Assembly (NCBI RefSeq): GCF_039679125.1
Contig: NZ_CP155551.1
Location: forward strand, 3,162,001 to 3,226,000
Source: Blastococcus sp. HT6-4
GTDB lineage: Bacteria > Actinomycetota > Actinomycetes > Mycobacteriales > Geodermatophilaceae
Length of the DNA stretch: 64,000 nt
Direction: 5' to 3'
A program made the translations under genes and the position numbers. Below are positions 53,673 to 62,449 of the stretch, in pieces (positions within the stretch are counted from its first letter, which is position 1; each line of letters starts with the position of its first letter). Below the pieces are notes generated by a model. That model saw nothing but the letters and a program-made list of their open reading frames with translations, searched no databases and was not told where the DNA came from.

Positions 53673-53878
53673 CCGACCTCCGACCCGTGCCGCAGCCGAA
53701 GGCCCAGCCAACCGTCCTTGCCGACGGCTTCCACCCGTACCTGGGACCAGGCGGTGAGTGTGCTGGCGGCGAGGACCGTGCCGACAGTCGAAACGCATCC
53801 AGCGGGGACGCGGGCAAGGAGCACGCCCGCCCCGTCACCCTCGAAGTTCAGGTCGGCGACGACGTCGATGTGCGGCAC
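53669..53878 (-). CDS. Small hypothetical protein coupled to its neighbour
   Basis: 69 residues from the GTG at 53878 (reads VPHIDVVADLNFEGDGAGVL), preceded by a GAGAGGAGGG ribosome site. Beta-rich, ending LGLRLRHGSEVG. Overlaps the next start by 4 bp. Not recognised. Confidence 0.55.
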   Translation of the reverse strand: MPHIDVVADLNFEGDGAGVLLARVPAGCVSTVGTVLAASTLTAWSQVRVEAVGKDGWLGLRLRHGSEVG

Positions 53879-54305
53879 GGTGCCCTCCTCTCGGCTCCCT
53901 TCTCGGCAGACCGGAGGGGTTGCTCGTACCCGAAGAAGTGGGGCGGTGCACGTCACGCAGGCGTTCTGACCAAACACCCGTGGCCGTGCCCGAGCGCCCA
54001 AGGCTCCGGCTCGCTCCCGACCCCCACGACGGCCTCCGCCTCCCTTCGGCGGGCATGGCGGCGGCGGTACGCCCTGAACAGCCGGCGGCCCGCAGCAGTT
54101 CGAGGCCATGGTCCGCACTCTGCCTGCATGCCTGCAGTCGGGGATCACCGCCTACGGACGCCACGGTGGCCGCCGCCACGGTGCCCATGCGCACCCACCT
54201 GCGGGCCGCCGACATGCGTTGCGGTGGAGGAGATTCGGCCCGACGACGTACAGCAGCGGGGCCAGCACCGGGTCGGTGCGGGCCCCGCTGCGCGGCGGCT
54301 CAAGC
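53879..54305. other. Intergenic region without a supported gene
   Basis: 427 bp. Open frames exist on both strands but are arginine- and proline-rich artefacts of GC content. It should contain the promoter of the small coupled pair. Confidence 0.5.
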
Positions 54306-55181
54306 TCAGTCGAACGCCACGTAGCTGTCGCGCACTGCTGCCCAGTCCGGGCCGCAGGACGGGCAGTTGTCGATCTCGCCGGGGTGGGCGCCGACGTGCG
54401 CGTCGAGCAGGAGCCGGCGGCTGATAGAGGCGAGCTGCAGGGTGCGCTGCCGCTCCCGGGCCAGGTCCTCCTGCGACTGACGTGCGTCCTCGATCAGTCG
54501 CAGCACCGCCGCAGGCACGTCATCCGTGTCCTGCATCCGGCGGGCTTCCATCAGCAGCTCGCGCGCCCGCTCGGCTTGGGCCGCGCTGACGACCACGTCC
54601 TGGACCACCTCGACCACCGGGTCGCCGCCGCTCCACACCTGGTGCTCGTAGAGCTGCTCGAGAACCCGCTCATGCTCACCCATCACCGCGACCGCCTGGT
54701 GCAGCGCCTCGGCAATGTCGTCATCGTCGAACAGAGCTTCGTTCCCGGCGATGATGTCGCCAGCGTGCTGCGCCTGGGCCGCGTCGGCGAGCGCAACCTG
54801 CAGTGCCTCGAGATCATTCACGGCCAACTGTGCATAGCCCGCCGCGTCCAGCTCCTTCCCGATCTCCGCCAGCTGGGCCTCGAGATCGGTGACCTGGTCG
54901 GCCAACAGCCACACCAGGCGACCCCGGTGCCGAGCCAGCTCTTCCGGGCCCTCCACCGCCCGCGGCCGGGTCTCCTGCTCCGATCGATAGCCCACGCCGG
55001 CCTCGACGAGGAGGGCGGCGTCGGTCAGCGCCCAGGACCCACTGGGCAGGTTCTCGGCGGCCAGCGCCGCATGAACCCGCTGCACGGCAGCTGACTGACA
55101 CCGCGTGCACACCGCGAGCGCGGGGCTCAGCTCGACGTACGAGCCGCAGGACAGGCAAGCGAGATCCTCAATGGCAGTCAC
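54306..55181 (-). CDS. Hypothetical zinc-ribbon and coiled-coil protein
   Basis: 291 residues (MTAIEDLACLSCGSYVELSP). The N-terminal ribbon has CLSC and CTRC knuckles. A long helical middle follows (LVWLLADQVTDLEAQLAEIG, ALHQAVAVMGEHERVLEQLY, then AARARELL-like heptads). A last Cys pair is CPSC near the C-terminus. GGAGG precedes the start. Domain order parallels 52502-53302. It might act as a DNA- or protein-binding accessory factor, but nothing in the sequence proves it. Confidence 0.65.
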   Translation of the reverse strand: MTAIEDLACLSCGSYVELSPALAVCTRCQSAAVQRVHAALAAENLPSGSWALTDAALLVEAGVGYRSEQETRPRAVEGPEELARHRGRLVWLLADQVTDLEAQLAEIGKELDAAGYAQLAVNDLEALQVALADAAQAQHAGDIIAGNEALFDDDDIAEALHQAVAVMGEHERVLEQLYEHQVWSGGDPVVEVVQDVVVSAAQAERARELLMEARRMQDTDDVPAAVLRLIEDARQSQEDLARERQRTLQLASISRRLLLDAHVGAHPGEIDNCPSCGPDWAAVRDSYVAFD

Positions 55182-55365
55182 GGGAGTCTCCTCCGGTTCC
55201 GGGAGCAGACGGTTGCCGCTCCTCTGCCCCCGGACCGTCCGCCGCCTCTGCGGATACGCAATCGCCTGCAGGAAGCGGGGTTGACGCCTATGCCGCGAGC
55301 CGGTCCAGTCACCGCGTGCCGCCGCGACAACCGGTCAACGATCCGGCCGGCCCGGCTGGGCACCG

Positions 55366-55622
55366 ATGATTTCCGCTGTGCCCAACCGCGGTGATCTGAT
55401 GATCGGAGACCGGACGGTCTCCATCGACCAGGCCGACACCTGGATCCGACGTACACGGATGCGGCCAGGAACGGGGAAGCGACGAAGCAGTGGTACGCCT
55501 ACCCGGCCTGCGACCGCCCCGCGGATGGGTCCGCAGAACCAGACCGGCTCTCCAACGAGGACCTGCTGGCGCCCGTCCTGCTGAACGTAGAGATCGCGGC
55601 GCGCGGTCGGCTGGTGGACTGA
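55366..55622 (+). pseudogene. Frameshifted remnant of an actinobacterial hypothetical gene
   Basis: The plus strand starts RGDLMIGDRTVSIDQADTW in one frame. After a one-base shift near 55440 it continues in another as DPTYTDAARNGEATKQWYAY, then DRLSNEDLLAPVLLNVEIAA to a stop at 55622. The second part has the look of a conserved family (I recall DUF6308-type proteins), but the name is uncertain. Confidence 0.5.
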
Positions 55623-55734
55623 CCAGCGCATTCGCGACGACTGACGCTCGGTACGGAAGGCAGCGACGCAAACGGGGGATGCACGATGTGGCGCAGGACG
55701 GTCTTGGCGACGGTGGCACTAATGGGGGCGGCCC

Positions 55735-55998
55735 TGCTGGCGTGAGGACACCGACCGCCAGCGCGCTGCTCATGGCCGCCGATCCCGACCGGTTCACGGT
55801 GATCGACTACCGCTCGGTCGAGGCCCTACAGGCCCACGGGAGCTCAACGCAGGCTGGCCGGACGACGTCGGCTACCTGCAGCGCTGCCGCGCCGTCGCAC
55901 AAGAGGTCGGCACCGACCTACGCCGGCTCGACCGTGCACTTTGGTGCTGGCACAAGTATCGGCCCGACCCCGCGCCTGCCGCACCGACGGGCGGCTAG
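55735..55998 (+). pseudogene. Second frameshifted remnant, probably of the same gene
   Basis: PTASALLMAADPDRFTVIDY and RSVEALQAHG in one frame, then after a shift near 55845 WPDDVGYLQRCRAVAQEVGT and LRRLDRALWCWHKYRPD to a stop at 55998. Together with the preceding fragment it may represent one decayed gene with an internal deletion. Confidence 0.5.
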
Positions 55999-56181
55999 GT
56001 GTACCCGGCCATCAGGTTGGTGCCGGCCAGTCGCCCCGGCTCGCCAACCGCCCGTCACAGCGTGCAGGCCACCAGCTGCTAGCTGTCCCGTTGCGGGAGC
56101 GGCGGGACCTCCTTTGGCCTGCCGGCCGGAGGGCCCACAGGACGGTCACCCCTCCGTTGCACACTGCGGTCCGCCTGTGGG

Positions 56182-57672
56182 TCAGGGATCGCAGCCCATC
56201 CCGTCCTTGTCCCGGTCGAACTTGTCCTGCCAGCCCGCATCCCCCGGGAAGATCGGCGCGGCTCCAGCCGCCCGGACGGCGTCGCAGTTCTGGTAGTAGA
56301 CCCCCGGTGCCGGTGCCGGTGCCGGTGCCGGTGGCGGCGGCGGAGGCGGCGGCGGCGGCGGAGGTGGCGGCGGCGGAGGCGGCGGCGGTGGCGGCGGTGG
56401 AGGGGGCGGCGGCGGCGGTGGAGGGGGCGGAGCGGACGGAGCGGGCGCGGGCACCGGAACGGGGACCGGCACGGGCGCCGGGGCGCGCTCTTCCGCGGCC
56501 GGCGCGGGCGCGGGTGGCGGCGGCGGTGGGGCCATCGTCCGCTGCGGCAACTGCACGGTCATCCCGCTCGGCAGGGGCTCGTCCGGGCAGGCGTTCAGCA
56601 GCGTGGCGATCGCGTTCTTCTCCGCCTGCGTCATCCACAGGCCGTAGGTCGCCTTGACCGCCACCTGCCGCGCCACGTACGGGCAGCGGTAGCTCTTGTT
56701 CGGTGGCAGCCAGGAGGCGGCATCCCCGTCACCCTTCTGCATGTTCAGCGGCCCGTCGACCGCAAGCAGGTTCAGCGGGTCATTGGCGAACTGCCGCCGC
56801 TGCGCCTCGCTCATCTGCTGGGCGCCCTTCTGCCAGGCGTCCGACAGCGCGACGACGTGGTCGATGTGCACGTCGTCGCTCGTCTCCTGTCCGCGCTGGA
56901 ACAGGATCGTGGTCCCCGAGTAGGGGTCGGCGAGGGTGCCGGTGAGCACCACGCAGTTGCGGGTGCCGGGCTTGAACGTCTCCCCGGTCAGGTCGCGTTC
57001 GAGGATGTCGTTGCGGGTGTCGCAGCCGTTGCGGTCGACGTCGATCCAGCCGGAGCCGAACAGGTCCCGGTCGTAGCCGGTGCGCGGCGCCCGGCCCTTC
57101 ACCTCAATCACGGCCAGCGCCGCCAGCGCCGAGGTCGGCGCTGCGGCGGTGACGGCCTCGTCCGTGGCGGCGTCCGTCAGCCCGCCGGAGATCGCGCTCT
57201 GGCCGCTGGCGGGCTGCTCGTCGGCCGCGGCGAGGGCCTCCTCGGCTGCCGTGATTGCGGCTTCTTCCGCCTCCGCCGCCTCTGCCTCTACGGCGGCCGC
57301 CGCCTCAGCGTCCGCGGCAGCCTGGGCCTCGGCTTCCCTCGCGGTCTGCGCCGCGGTGGCAGCCTCGCGGGCGGCCTCGGATGCCGCGCTGGTCGTGTCG
57401 GTGTCCGTGGCAGTGGGCGGCGCGGTCGCCACCCCGGCCATGATCGTCACGACCGCGAGGACGGCGACCCCGCCGGCGACCTTCCGGCTACGGATGCCGG
57501 GCAGCCTGCCGCGGATCGCGGCGACCACTGCGACGACGAGCCCGACGAGGCCAAGCATGGCCAGCCCGGCAGAGACCCCGACTGCGAACCCCGCGACCAC
57601 GAGCAACAGCCCTACGCCGGCGGCGGCGACCGCGACGATCTGCAACGCCTGTCTTGTCCTGCCGCGCGCCAT
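56182..57672 (-). CDS. Exported HNH endonuclease-like protein with proline tract and Excalibur domain
   Basis: 496 residues from the ATG at 57672 (MARGRTRQALQIVAVAAAGV). It has two or three N-terminal membrane helices and an Ala/Glu-rich coiled segment. The HNH/DUF1524-type domain follows: LFGSGWIDVDRNGCDTRNDI, HIDHVVALSDAWQKGAQ, ANDPLNLLAVDGPLNMQKGD, ASWLPPNKSYRCPYVARQV. A proline tract of about 35 residues precedes a C-terminal Excalibur calcium-binding motif (DKFDRDKDGMGCDP). The domain order suggests a surface-exposed nuclease. The proline run would need EF-P for translation. Confidence 0.87.
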   Translation of the reverse strand: MARGRTRQALQIVAVAAAGVGLLLVVAGFAVGVSAGLAMLGLVGLVVAVVAAIRGRLPGIRSRKVAGGVAVLAVVTIMAGVATAPPTATDTDTTSAASEAAREAATAAQTAREAEAQAAADAEAAAAVEAEAAEAEEAAITAAEEALAAADEQPASGQSAISGGLTDAATDEAVTAAAPTSALAALAVIEVKGRAPRTGYDRDLFGSGWIDVDRNGCDTRNDILERDLTGETFKPGTRNCVVLTGTLADPYSGTTILFQRGQETSDDVHIDHVVALSDAWQKGAQQMSEAQRRQFANDPLNLLAVDGPLNMQKGDGDAASWLPPNKSYRCPYVARQVAVKATYGLWMTQAEKNAIATLLNACPDEPLPSGMTVQLPQRTMAPPPPPPAPAPAAEERAPAPVPVPVPVPAPAPSAPPPPPPPPPPPPPPPPPPPPPPPPPPPPPPPPPPAPAPAPAPGVYYQNCDAVRAAGAAPIFPGDAGWQDKFDRDKDGMGCDP

Positions 57673-57895
57673 GCTTGCCCCGCCCCGTCGGTGGAGCTGA
57701 ACGTAGCGGTTCCCTCGGGCCTCGAAAAGAGGCGCGTGGTCACCGCCCGGCGGCGACCGCGACCGCCGGCGGCCCGCCCCGCGACCAACGCTGAGGACTG
57801 AGCTGGCGCCGCACCGATCCGGTACGACGCCACCGAGCGGTGCTCGGAGCCGGGCACCCGGGGCCGGCGTCAGGCCTAATGTCGAAGCCGACGCG

Positions 57896-58147
57896 TCAGG
57901 CGCCCGGCTCCCTGAGCACCACAGCCCCGGCAGCCCGGCGCTGCACACCGTGCCGATCGAGAATGTTGCGGACTGAGCTGAACGACCGATCGGTCAACTC
58001 AGCCAGCTCACGCAGCGACCGGCCCAACCGGTACTGCGCGACGATGTACTCCTCCACCCGGGCCTGCACCACCGGGTCCGGACGTGGGCTGGCAGCGCCC
58101 GCGTACTCAGGCAACGGTCGTCGCTGCGGCCGGGGCGGGTAAGGCAC
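57896..58147 (-). CDS. Small helix-turn-helix protein
   Basis: 83 residues (MPYPPRPQRRPLPEYAGAAS). A helix-turn-helix is visible at RVEEYIVAQYRLGRSLRELA followed by ELTDRSFSSVRNILDRHGV, the layout of short actinobacterial transcription regulators. Targets unknown. Confidence 0.75.
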   Translation of the reverse strand: MPYPPRPQRRPLPEYAGAASPRPDPVVQARVEEYIVAQYRLGRSLRELAELTDRSFSSVRNILDRHGVQRRAAGAVVLREPGA

Positions 58148-58261
58148 CGGCGCACGGTAGCGGCAGGACGCGGCGACGAACCTCCCCCGACAGGGGGGCG
58201 TTCAGCAGCTCACCGCCCTGAACCTGCGGCACCGAAGCATGCCCACGCGGCCCCGTGGCCC

Positions 58262-58567
58262 TCAGCCGACGCCGGCCGTGACCTCGGCGGAGTACTCGTA
58301 CCAGAATCGTCCCTGCCGGCCGACGACCTCGACCGGCCCGGAGATCGCAAGAGTGGACCAGTCCGCCACCTCGCCCGAGGCGAACTGCCATCGCAGCTGC
58401 GCCCGCAGACCCGCGCCCGCCCGCTCCCGGTGCGGATACGGCAGAGCGGTCCGGGCCGAGTAGATGGGCACACTGTCATCGTGGCCGGGTGCCCACAGCC
58501 CGGACGCGCACACGACCGTGGCGATCCCCCCACCGGGTGACCAACACGACCAGGGTCGAGCGACCAA
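58262..58567 (-). CDS. Small hypothetical protein, start uncertain
   Basis: The C-terminal 69 residues (from GTG 58471, VPIYSARTALPYPHRERAGA to the end) look protein-like and beta-rich, with FASGEVADWSTLAISGPVEV and QGRFWYEYSAEVTAGVG. The preceding 32 residues to 58567 are less convincing. Not recognised. Confidence 0.5.
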   Translation of the reverse strand: MVARPWSCWSPGGGIATVVCASGLWAPGHDDSVPIYSARTALPYPHRERAGAGLRAQLRWQFASGEVADWSTLAISGPVEVVGRQGRFWYEYSAEVTAGVG

Positions 58568-58843
58568 CCGCGGCAGCGCCTCCGACGTTCAAGACCGGAG
58601 ACCGGCCACTGAAGCAGGCAGGTGGCTCCGACGTCCCGTCACCGCCGAGTCGGCACATCCCGTCCGTCCAGAGCCTGGGCGACCATGACCTCGGACGGAT
58701 CAACCGACCCCCCCAGGGAGTGACATCGTCGGCGCCCACTCAAGGTCTACGCCGGCACGGCCGATGGACCTTGTAGCGGCGAAACGGTCCGGACCGTGGA
58801 GCCGCCGCACCTCCCAAGGGTGCCGCGCCGAATGAGAGCGCCA

Positions 58844-58882
58844 CAGGCCCCGGGCCCGTCCTGGTGACGGACCCGGGGCCTG
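58844..58882. terminator. 17-bp hairpin with one mismatch
   Basis: A GC-rich stem with a 5-base loop. It follows a 27-bp sequence (58816-58842) resembling one at 50437. The 58568-59110 region shows no supported gene. Position suits termination of the convergent recombinase gene or of a lost gene. Confidence 0.7.
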
Positions 58883-59110
58883 CCGCTGCGATGCCAGCGC
58901 GACCAGCGCAAGCCCGCCTCGAGCGGCGCCGTCCTCACGCTCCCACCGGATTGCCGGGCCTGCTGGAACGAGCAGCCGCCTACGCACGTGCCCGTATCCC
59001 CGCTCCGTGAGCCGAAGCGGCCCACGCCCCCGGCGGCCTACGCAGCGCTGGCACACGGAGTCGATAGTGGACGTCCTCGCCTTGAACGCACCGGTAGCTG
59101 ACCTCATGGA

Positions 59111-60973
59111 TCAGAAGCGCAGCTGAGCCTGCAGCCGTCCACTGTCGAAGGCGTTCACGCCCGGCTTCGCCGGCAGCACCACGATCTTGTCGATCACCTG
59201 GTCGTACACCGCCCGCCGTCGCGCGTCGTCGAAACCGGCCCACAGCCGCCGCAGCTCCTCGTTCGACCCCGCCTCCACCACCGGGCCTGCTGTTCCGGTG
59301 CTCGCCGCCAGCTCGGCCGTCAGCGCCTCGATGCGCTCGTTGACCGCATCCATGTCCACCCGGTAGTCCTTCACGCCCTCGGTCCCCTTGTAGCTGAACC
59401 CGGACTCCTTCATCGCCCGGATACCGTCCTTCTCCCGGCGGGCCTCGGCCAGACGCGTCTGCACCGACGAGACGCCGGTCCGCCGGGTCGTCTCCTCATC
59501 GACCAGCCGCCTGGCCTCGGCGAGCTTGTCATCGTCGAGGTAAGTGAGCACGAACTCCTCCACCCACAGCTCCGCGCCCTCCCCGCCCAGCGTCATGCCC
59601 GGACAGACGCTCTTGCCCCGGTTCTGCCGCGTCTTGCACCGGAAGCGGACCCCCGCCCGGCCACCGGCCAGCTTGCGGGGCTGTGCGGTCATCTTGTGGT
59701 CGCAGTGACCGCAGTACAGCAGCCCGGACAGCGGACGGACCTTGCTGCCGTACTTGGCCTTCGTCCGGCGCACGCCCACCGAATCGCGGGCCTTCAGCGC
59801 CGCCTGCAGCGCCAGGAAAGTCGCCAGGTCACACGCTGGCCTCATCGCCACCAGGGGATCGCCGACCTTGTGGAACACCTCCCCCACTGCCACCCTGGGC
59901 TTCGTCGGGTCATCCGTGCAGAGCGCGCAGCGGCACATACCGACCACGTCCTGCTCGTGGCGCACCACCCACTGCATCAGGTCCCCGCGGTTGACCTCCG
60001 GCACGCTCCTCATGCGATAGCCGAGCAGCCTCGGCGAGGTCAGCGTCCGGTGCACCGTCCCCTGGTACATGGGCTCGCCGTCGTTGCCGACGATGCCGTA
60101 GCGGTCCCGCCAGTGCTCGGCGATGTCGGCCGTCGACTTCCCCTCGAACGCCGCCAGCCGCACCGCGTCCACCACCGCGGGAAACTCCAGCGGGTGCGGA
60201 ACCAGTGGCCGCCCCCGCCGGCCGTCGGCCAGCTCCACCCGCGGCCCCGGCATCCACCCGAACGGCCGCTGCCCACCGTGGTAGAAGCCGTTCTCGGCCA
60301 GGTGCGATTTCGACCCGAGCTGCCGATCGGACATGGTGTCAGCCTCCATCTCGCCGAACACCGCCTTGATCGCGCGCATCGCCTTGCCCACACCGCGGGC
60401 TGCGTTCAGCTCCTCAGTGGAATCCTGGTGGCTGCGCAGATCGACCCCCTTGGCGATGCACTCACCCACGAACGCGATGTTCTGGTCCGCGGTCCGATCC
60501 AGCCGATCGAGCTTCCAGAAGGCCAGGGCCCGCACACGGCCCGCCGCCACGTCGGCCTTCAGCCGGGTATAGCCCTTCCGATCCCGGGCGGCGTACGGCG
60601 ACGCCGAGTCGTTGTCCACGTACTCCCCCACGATCGTCCAGCAGCCCTCAGCCCCCAGCCGCCGGGTGAGGTCGACCCGCTGGCGGTCGATCGCGTCCGA
60701 CCCGTCCCTGTGGTACTTGCTCAGCCGCAGGTACAGGTAGATCGGCTTCGTGCCCTCGCACACCGTCACCCCGGCGTACTCGGTGAAGTTCGCCCAGGTC
60801 TTGCCCTGCCGGCAGCGGCCCGGCCGCCTGTAGATCGTCCTCACCTCCCCCGACGCCTCGTCGAAGATCAGCTCCTCGGTGTAGCCCGGCACCGGCTTCG
60901 GTGCAGAACGTTCGGCCGCCGTCGCGCCGGCCTCGACCCCCGCAACCGTCTCAGTCGCCATCTGCATGTCCAT
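59111..60973 (-). CDS. Large serine recombinase
   Basis: 620 residues from the ATG at 60973 (MDMQMATETVAGVE), five bases after GAGGAGG. An N-terminal extension of about 75 residues is unusual. The resolvase domain has the catalytic Ser85 (YLRLSKYHRDG) and ALAFWKLDRLDR (150-160). The Recombinase domain follows, then a zinc ribbon (LLYCGHCDHKM, FRCKTRQNRGKSVCPGM) and a coiled coil with FSYKGTEGVKDYRVDMDAVN. Large serine recombinases integrate or excise elements between short att sites, so this is a candidate for the island's integration or the module exchange. It converges toward no recognised gene. Confidence 0.92.
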   Translation of the reverse strand: MDMQMATETVAGVEAGATAAERSAPKPVPGYTEELIFDEASGEVRTIYRRPGRCRQGKTWANFTEYAGVTVCEGTKPIYLYLRLSKYHRDGSDAIDRQRVDLTRRLGAEGCWTIVGEYVDNDSASPYAARDRKGYTRLKADVAAGRVRALAFWKLDRLDRTADQNIAFVGECIAKGVDLRSHQDSTEELNAARGVGKAMRAIKAVFGEMEADTMSDRQLGSKSHLAENGFYHGGQRPFGWMPGPRVELADGRRGRPLVPHPLEFPAVVDAVRLAAFEGKSTADIAEHWRDRYGIVGNDGEPMYQGTVHRTLTSPRLLGYRMRSVPEVNRGDLMQWVVRHEQDVVGMCRCALCTDDPTKPRVAVGEVFHKVGDPLVAMRPACDLATFLALQAALKARDSVGVRRTKAKYGSKVRPLSGLLYCGHCDHKMTAQPRKLAGGRAGVRFRCKTRQNRGKSVCPGMTLGGEGAELWVEEFVLTYLDDDKLAEARRLVDEETTRRTGVSSVQTRLAEARREKDGIRAMKESGFSYKGTEGVKDYRVDMDAVNERIEALTAELAASTGTAGPVVEAGSNEELRRLWAGFDDARRRAVYDQVIDKIVVLPAKPGVNAFDSGRLQAQLRF

Positions 60974-61141
60974 CGGTTCCTCCTCGTCTCGGACACCGGC
61001 GACCGTGACGCCGTCCCGACGAACGGCAATCACCGCCGCCCCTGTCACCGATCGCGAAGAGTTGATCTTTGATCGCCCGCCGGACACCGCCCCCGAACGA
61101 TCTTTCTCAGCCGATTGCCGACCCGTCCCGGCTACCGACCG

Positions 61142-61175
61142 TGCTCCCGCGTCCGAACACCCAGACGCGGGAGCA
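61142..61175. promoter_or_regulatory. Perfect 12-bp inverted repeat in the divergent promoter region
   Basis: TGCTCCCGCGTC and GACGCGGGAGCA with a 10-base spacer lie six bases before the small plus-strand gene and 169 bp upstream of the recombinase start. The form suggests an operator for one or both genes; an RNA hairpin in the small-gene leader is the alternative. Confidence 0.6.
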
Positions 61176-61180
61176 ACCAC

Positions 61181-61306
61181 ATGTCCAAGCCCAGCCGGAA
61201 CGAACAGATCCGCGCACACGCGCAGGCGGCGGCCCGGTCCGCCGCCGCTACCCAGCCGCTCACCATGGAGGTGGCACTGGGGGTCGCCCGCATCCTGCAC
61301 ACCTGA
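61181..61306 (+). CDS. Small peptide gene (41 residues)
   Basis: ATG 61181 codes MSKPSRNEQIRAHAQAAARS and AAATQPLTMEVALGVARILH. An upstream in-frame ATG at 61115 would run through the inverted repeat and is less likely. Its placement between an operator-like repeat and a very strong terminator favours a real, regulated gene. Function unknown; a recombination directionality factor would be one guess for a small gene next to a serine recombinase. Confidence 0.6.
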   Translation: MSKPSRNEQIRAHAQAAARSAAATQPLTMEVALGVARILHT

Positions 61307-61307
61307 C

Positions 61308-61362
61308 CGAACACGACGAAGGGCGCCCAGCCGGCATGGCTGGGCGCCCTTCGTCGTGTTCG
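61308..61362. terminator. 25-bp perfect hairpin, bidirectional terminator
   Basis: A 25-bp perfect stem with a 5-base loop (GGCAT) lies between the 41-residue gene and the convergent gene ending at 61385. It is the strongest hairpin in the window and should stop transcription from both sides. Confidence 0.9.
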
Positions 61363-61384
61363 AATGCGAGAGAGAGATCGTTCG

Positions 61385-61774
61385 CTACTCCCGGGTGCGG
61401 CGCTCGCGCTTCATCTCGAGGACCCGCGGCCACTCGGCCAGCTCGGCGTCCCCCACCTCGGCGAGCCGCCGGTCCAGCGCCCCGGCGTCGGCGCCGTAGG
61501 TCACCCCCAACCGGAAGGACTTGGTGCGGTCACACCGGTGACCCGCCCTGCTCGGGGTGCCGATCGTGATGATCGGCGCGGACTGGTCCTGAAAGGCGGA
61601 GGGGCAGACCGGGCAGTGGAACTTGCGGCCGCCGGTCCGACCCGCGCGCAGGTCCTCCGGGGAGGGACCGTGCACCCAGTGGAAGCCGCACGCCGAACAC
61701 CGGATCTCGGTGCGGGCATCATCGGTGAAACCGACGACCTCAGCCGCCTGCGCATCACACTCCTCGCACCGCAT
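61385..61774 (-). CDS. Zinc-finger protein, hypothetical
   Basis: 129 residues from the ATG at 61774 (MRCEECDAQAAEVVGF). It has three CxxC knuckles: CEEC, CSAC (RTEIRCSACGFHWVHG) and CPVC (KFHCPVCPSAFQDQ), plus a last Cys/His site (AGHRCDRTK). The layout suggests two zinc ribbons. It starts 18 bp after the winged-helix gene and is likely in the same operon. Function unknown. Confidence 0.65.
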   Translation of the reverse strand: MRCEECDAQAAEVVGFTDDARTEIRCSACGFHWVHGPSPEDLRAGRTGGRKFHCPVCPSAFQDQSAPIITIGTPSRAGHRCDRTKSFRLGVTYGADAGALDRRLAEVGDAELAEWPRVLEMKRERRTRE

Positions 61775-61791
61775 CGCGGCGCCGCCGGCCG

Positions 61792-62268
61792 TCACTGGCC
61801 GAGCCAGGTGAGCAGCGCCGCGCGCCCCTTCTCCTCCAGCCACTGCTGACCGGCCGGGCTGATCCGGCGGTTCGTGACCGCGCCGTGCTCGTCCTTCTCG
61901 GAGGTCAGCCACCCGTGGGTGAAGAAGATGTTGGCGCCGCGGCCGCTGCTGTAGCCGGCGCGCCTGGCGATCTCGGCAGCCTCCTGCTGTGTCGCAGGAC
62001 GGCCCAGGTTCACGTAGCTCTGCAGCACATAGGCCGCCCGCACGTCATCGAGCTCCTTCGGGACGGTGTAGGCCGGCAAGCTCACCTCCGCCAGATCCGC
62101 CAGGCGCGCATCGGCAGCGCCGATCAGCTCGCTGCGCTTGTCCGACTGCTCCTGCGCATACAGCGCCTCCAGCCTGCTGAGGTCGCTCGCGAGGTCGCGG
62201 AGAGCCTCCTCGAGGCTCCCGGTCTTCTGCTGCGCGGCCTGCAGGACGGCCGTGAAGTGCTTGCTCAT
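61792..62268 (-). CDS. Winged-helix protein, hypothetical
   Basis: 158 residues from the ATG at 62268 (MSKHFTAVLQAAQQKTGSLE), preceded by GGAGGAGAG. The N-terminal coiled coil (LEEALRDLASDLSRLEALYA) is followed by a winged-helix region (ATQQEAAEIARRAGYSSGRG, THGWLTSEKDEHGAVTNRRI, SPAGQQWLEEKGR). It may be a DNA-binding regulator of the island. The upstream region (62269-62449) contains repeated GCTGACG-type words (near 62299 and 62354) that could be its operator. Confidence 0.7.
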   Translation of the reverse strand: MSKHFTAVLQAAQQKTGSLEEALRDLASDLSRLEALYAQEQSDKRSELIGAADARLADLAEVSLPAYTVPKELDDVRAAYVLQSYVNLGRPATQQEAAEIARRAGYSSGRGANIFFTHGWLTSEKDEHGAVTNRRISPAGQQWLEEKGRAALLTWLGQ

Positions 62269-62449
62269 CAGACTCTCCTCCCGCCAGCAAGTGACTGTCG
62301 CTGACGCCAACAAGATTGCCATACGGTGATCGCTGCGTCAACAAGCGATTCTCGCTGACGTAGCTAAGTCGTCAACGTTCACGGTCTGCGCCACGCCGTC
62401 ACACACCGCGGGCGAATGCCGCCGGGGTGGCCGGCGGCATCGTCGCCTG

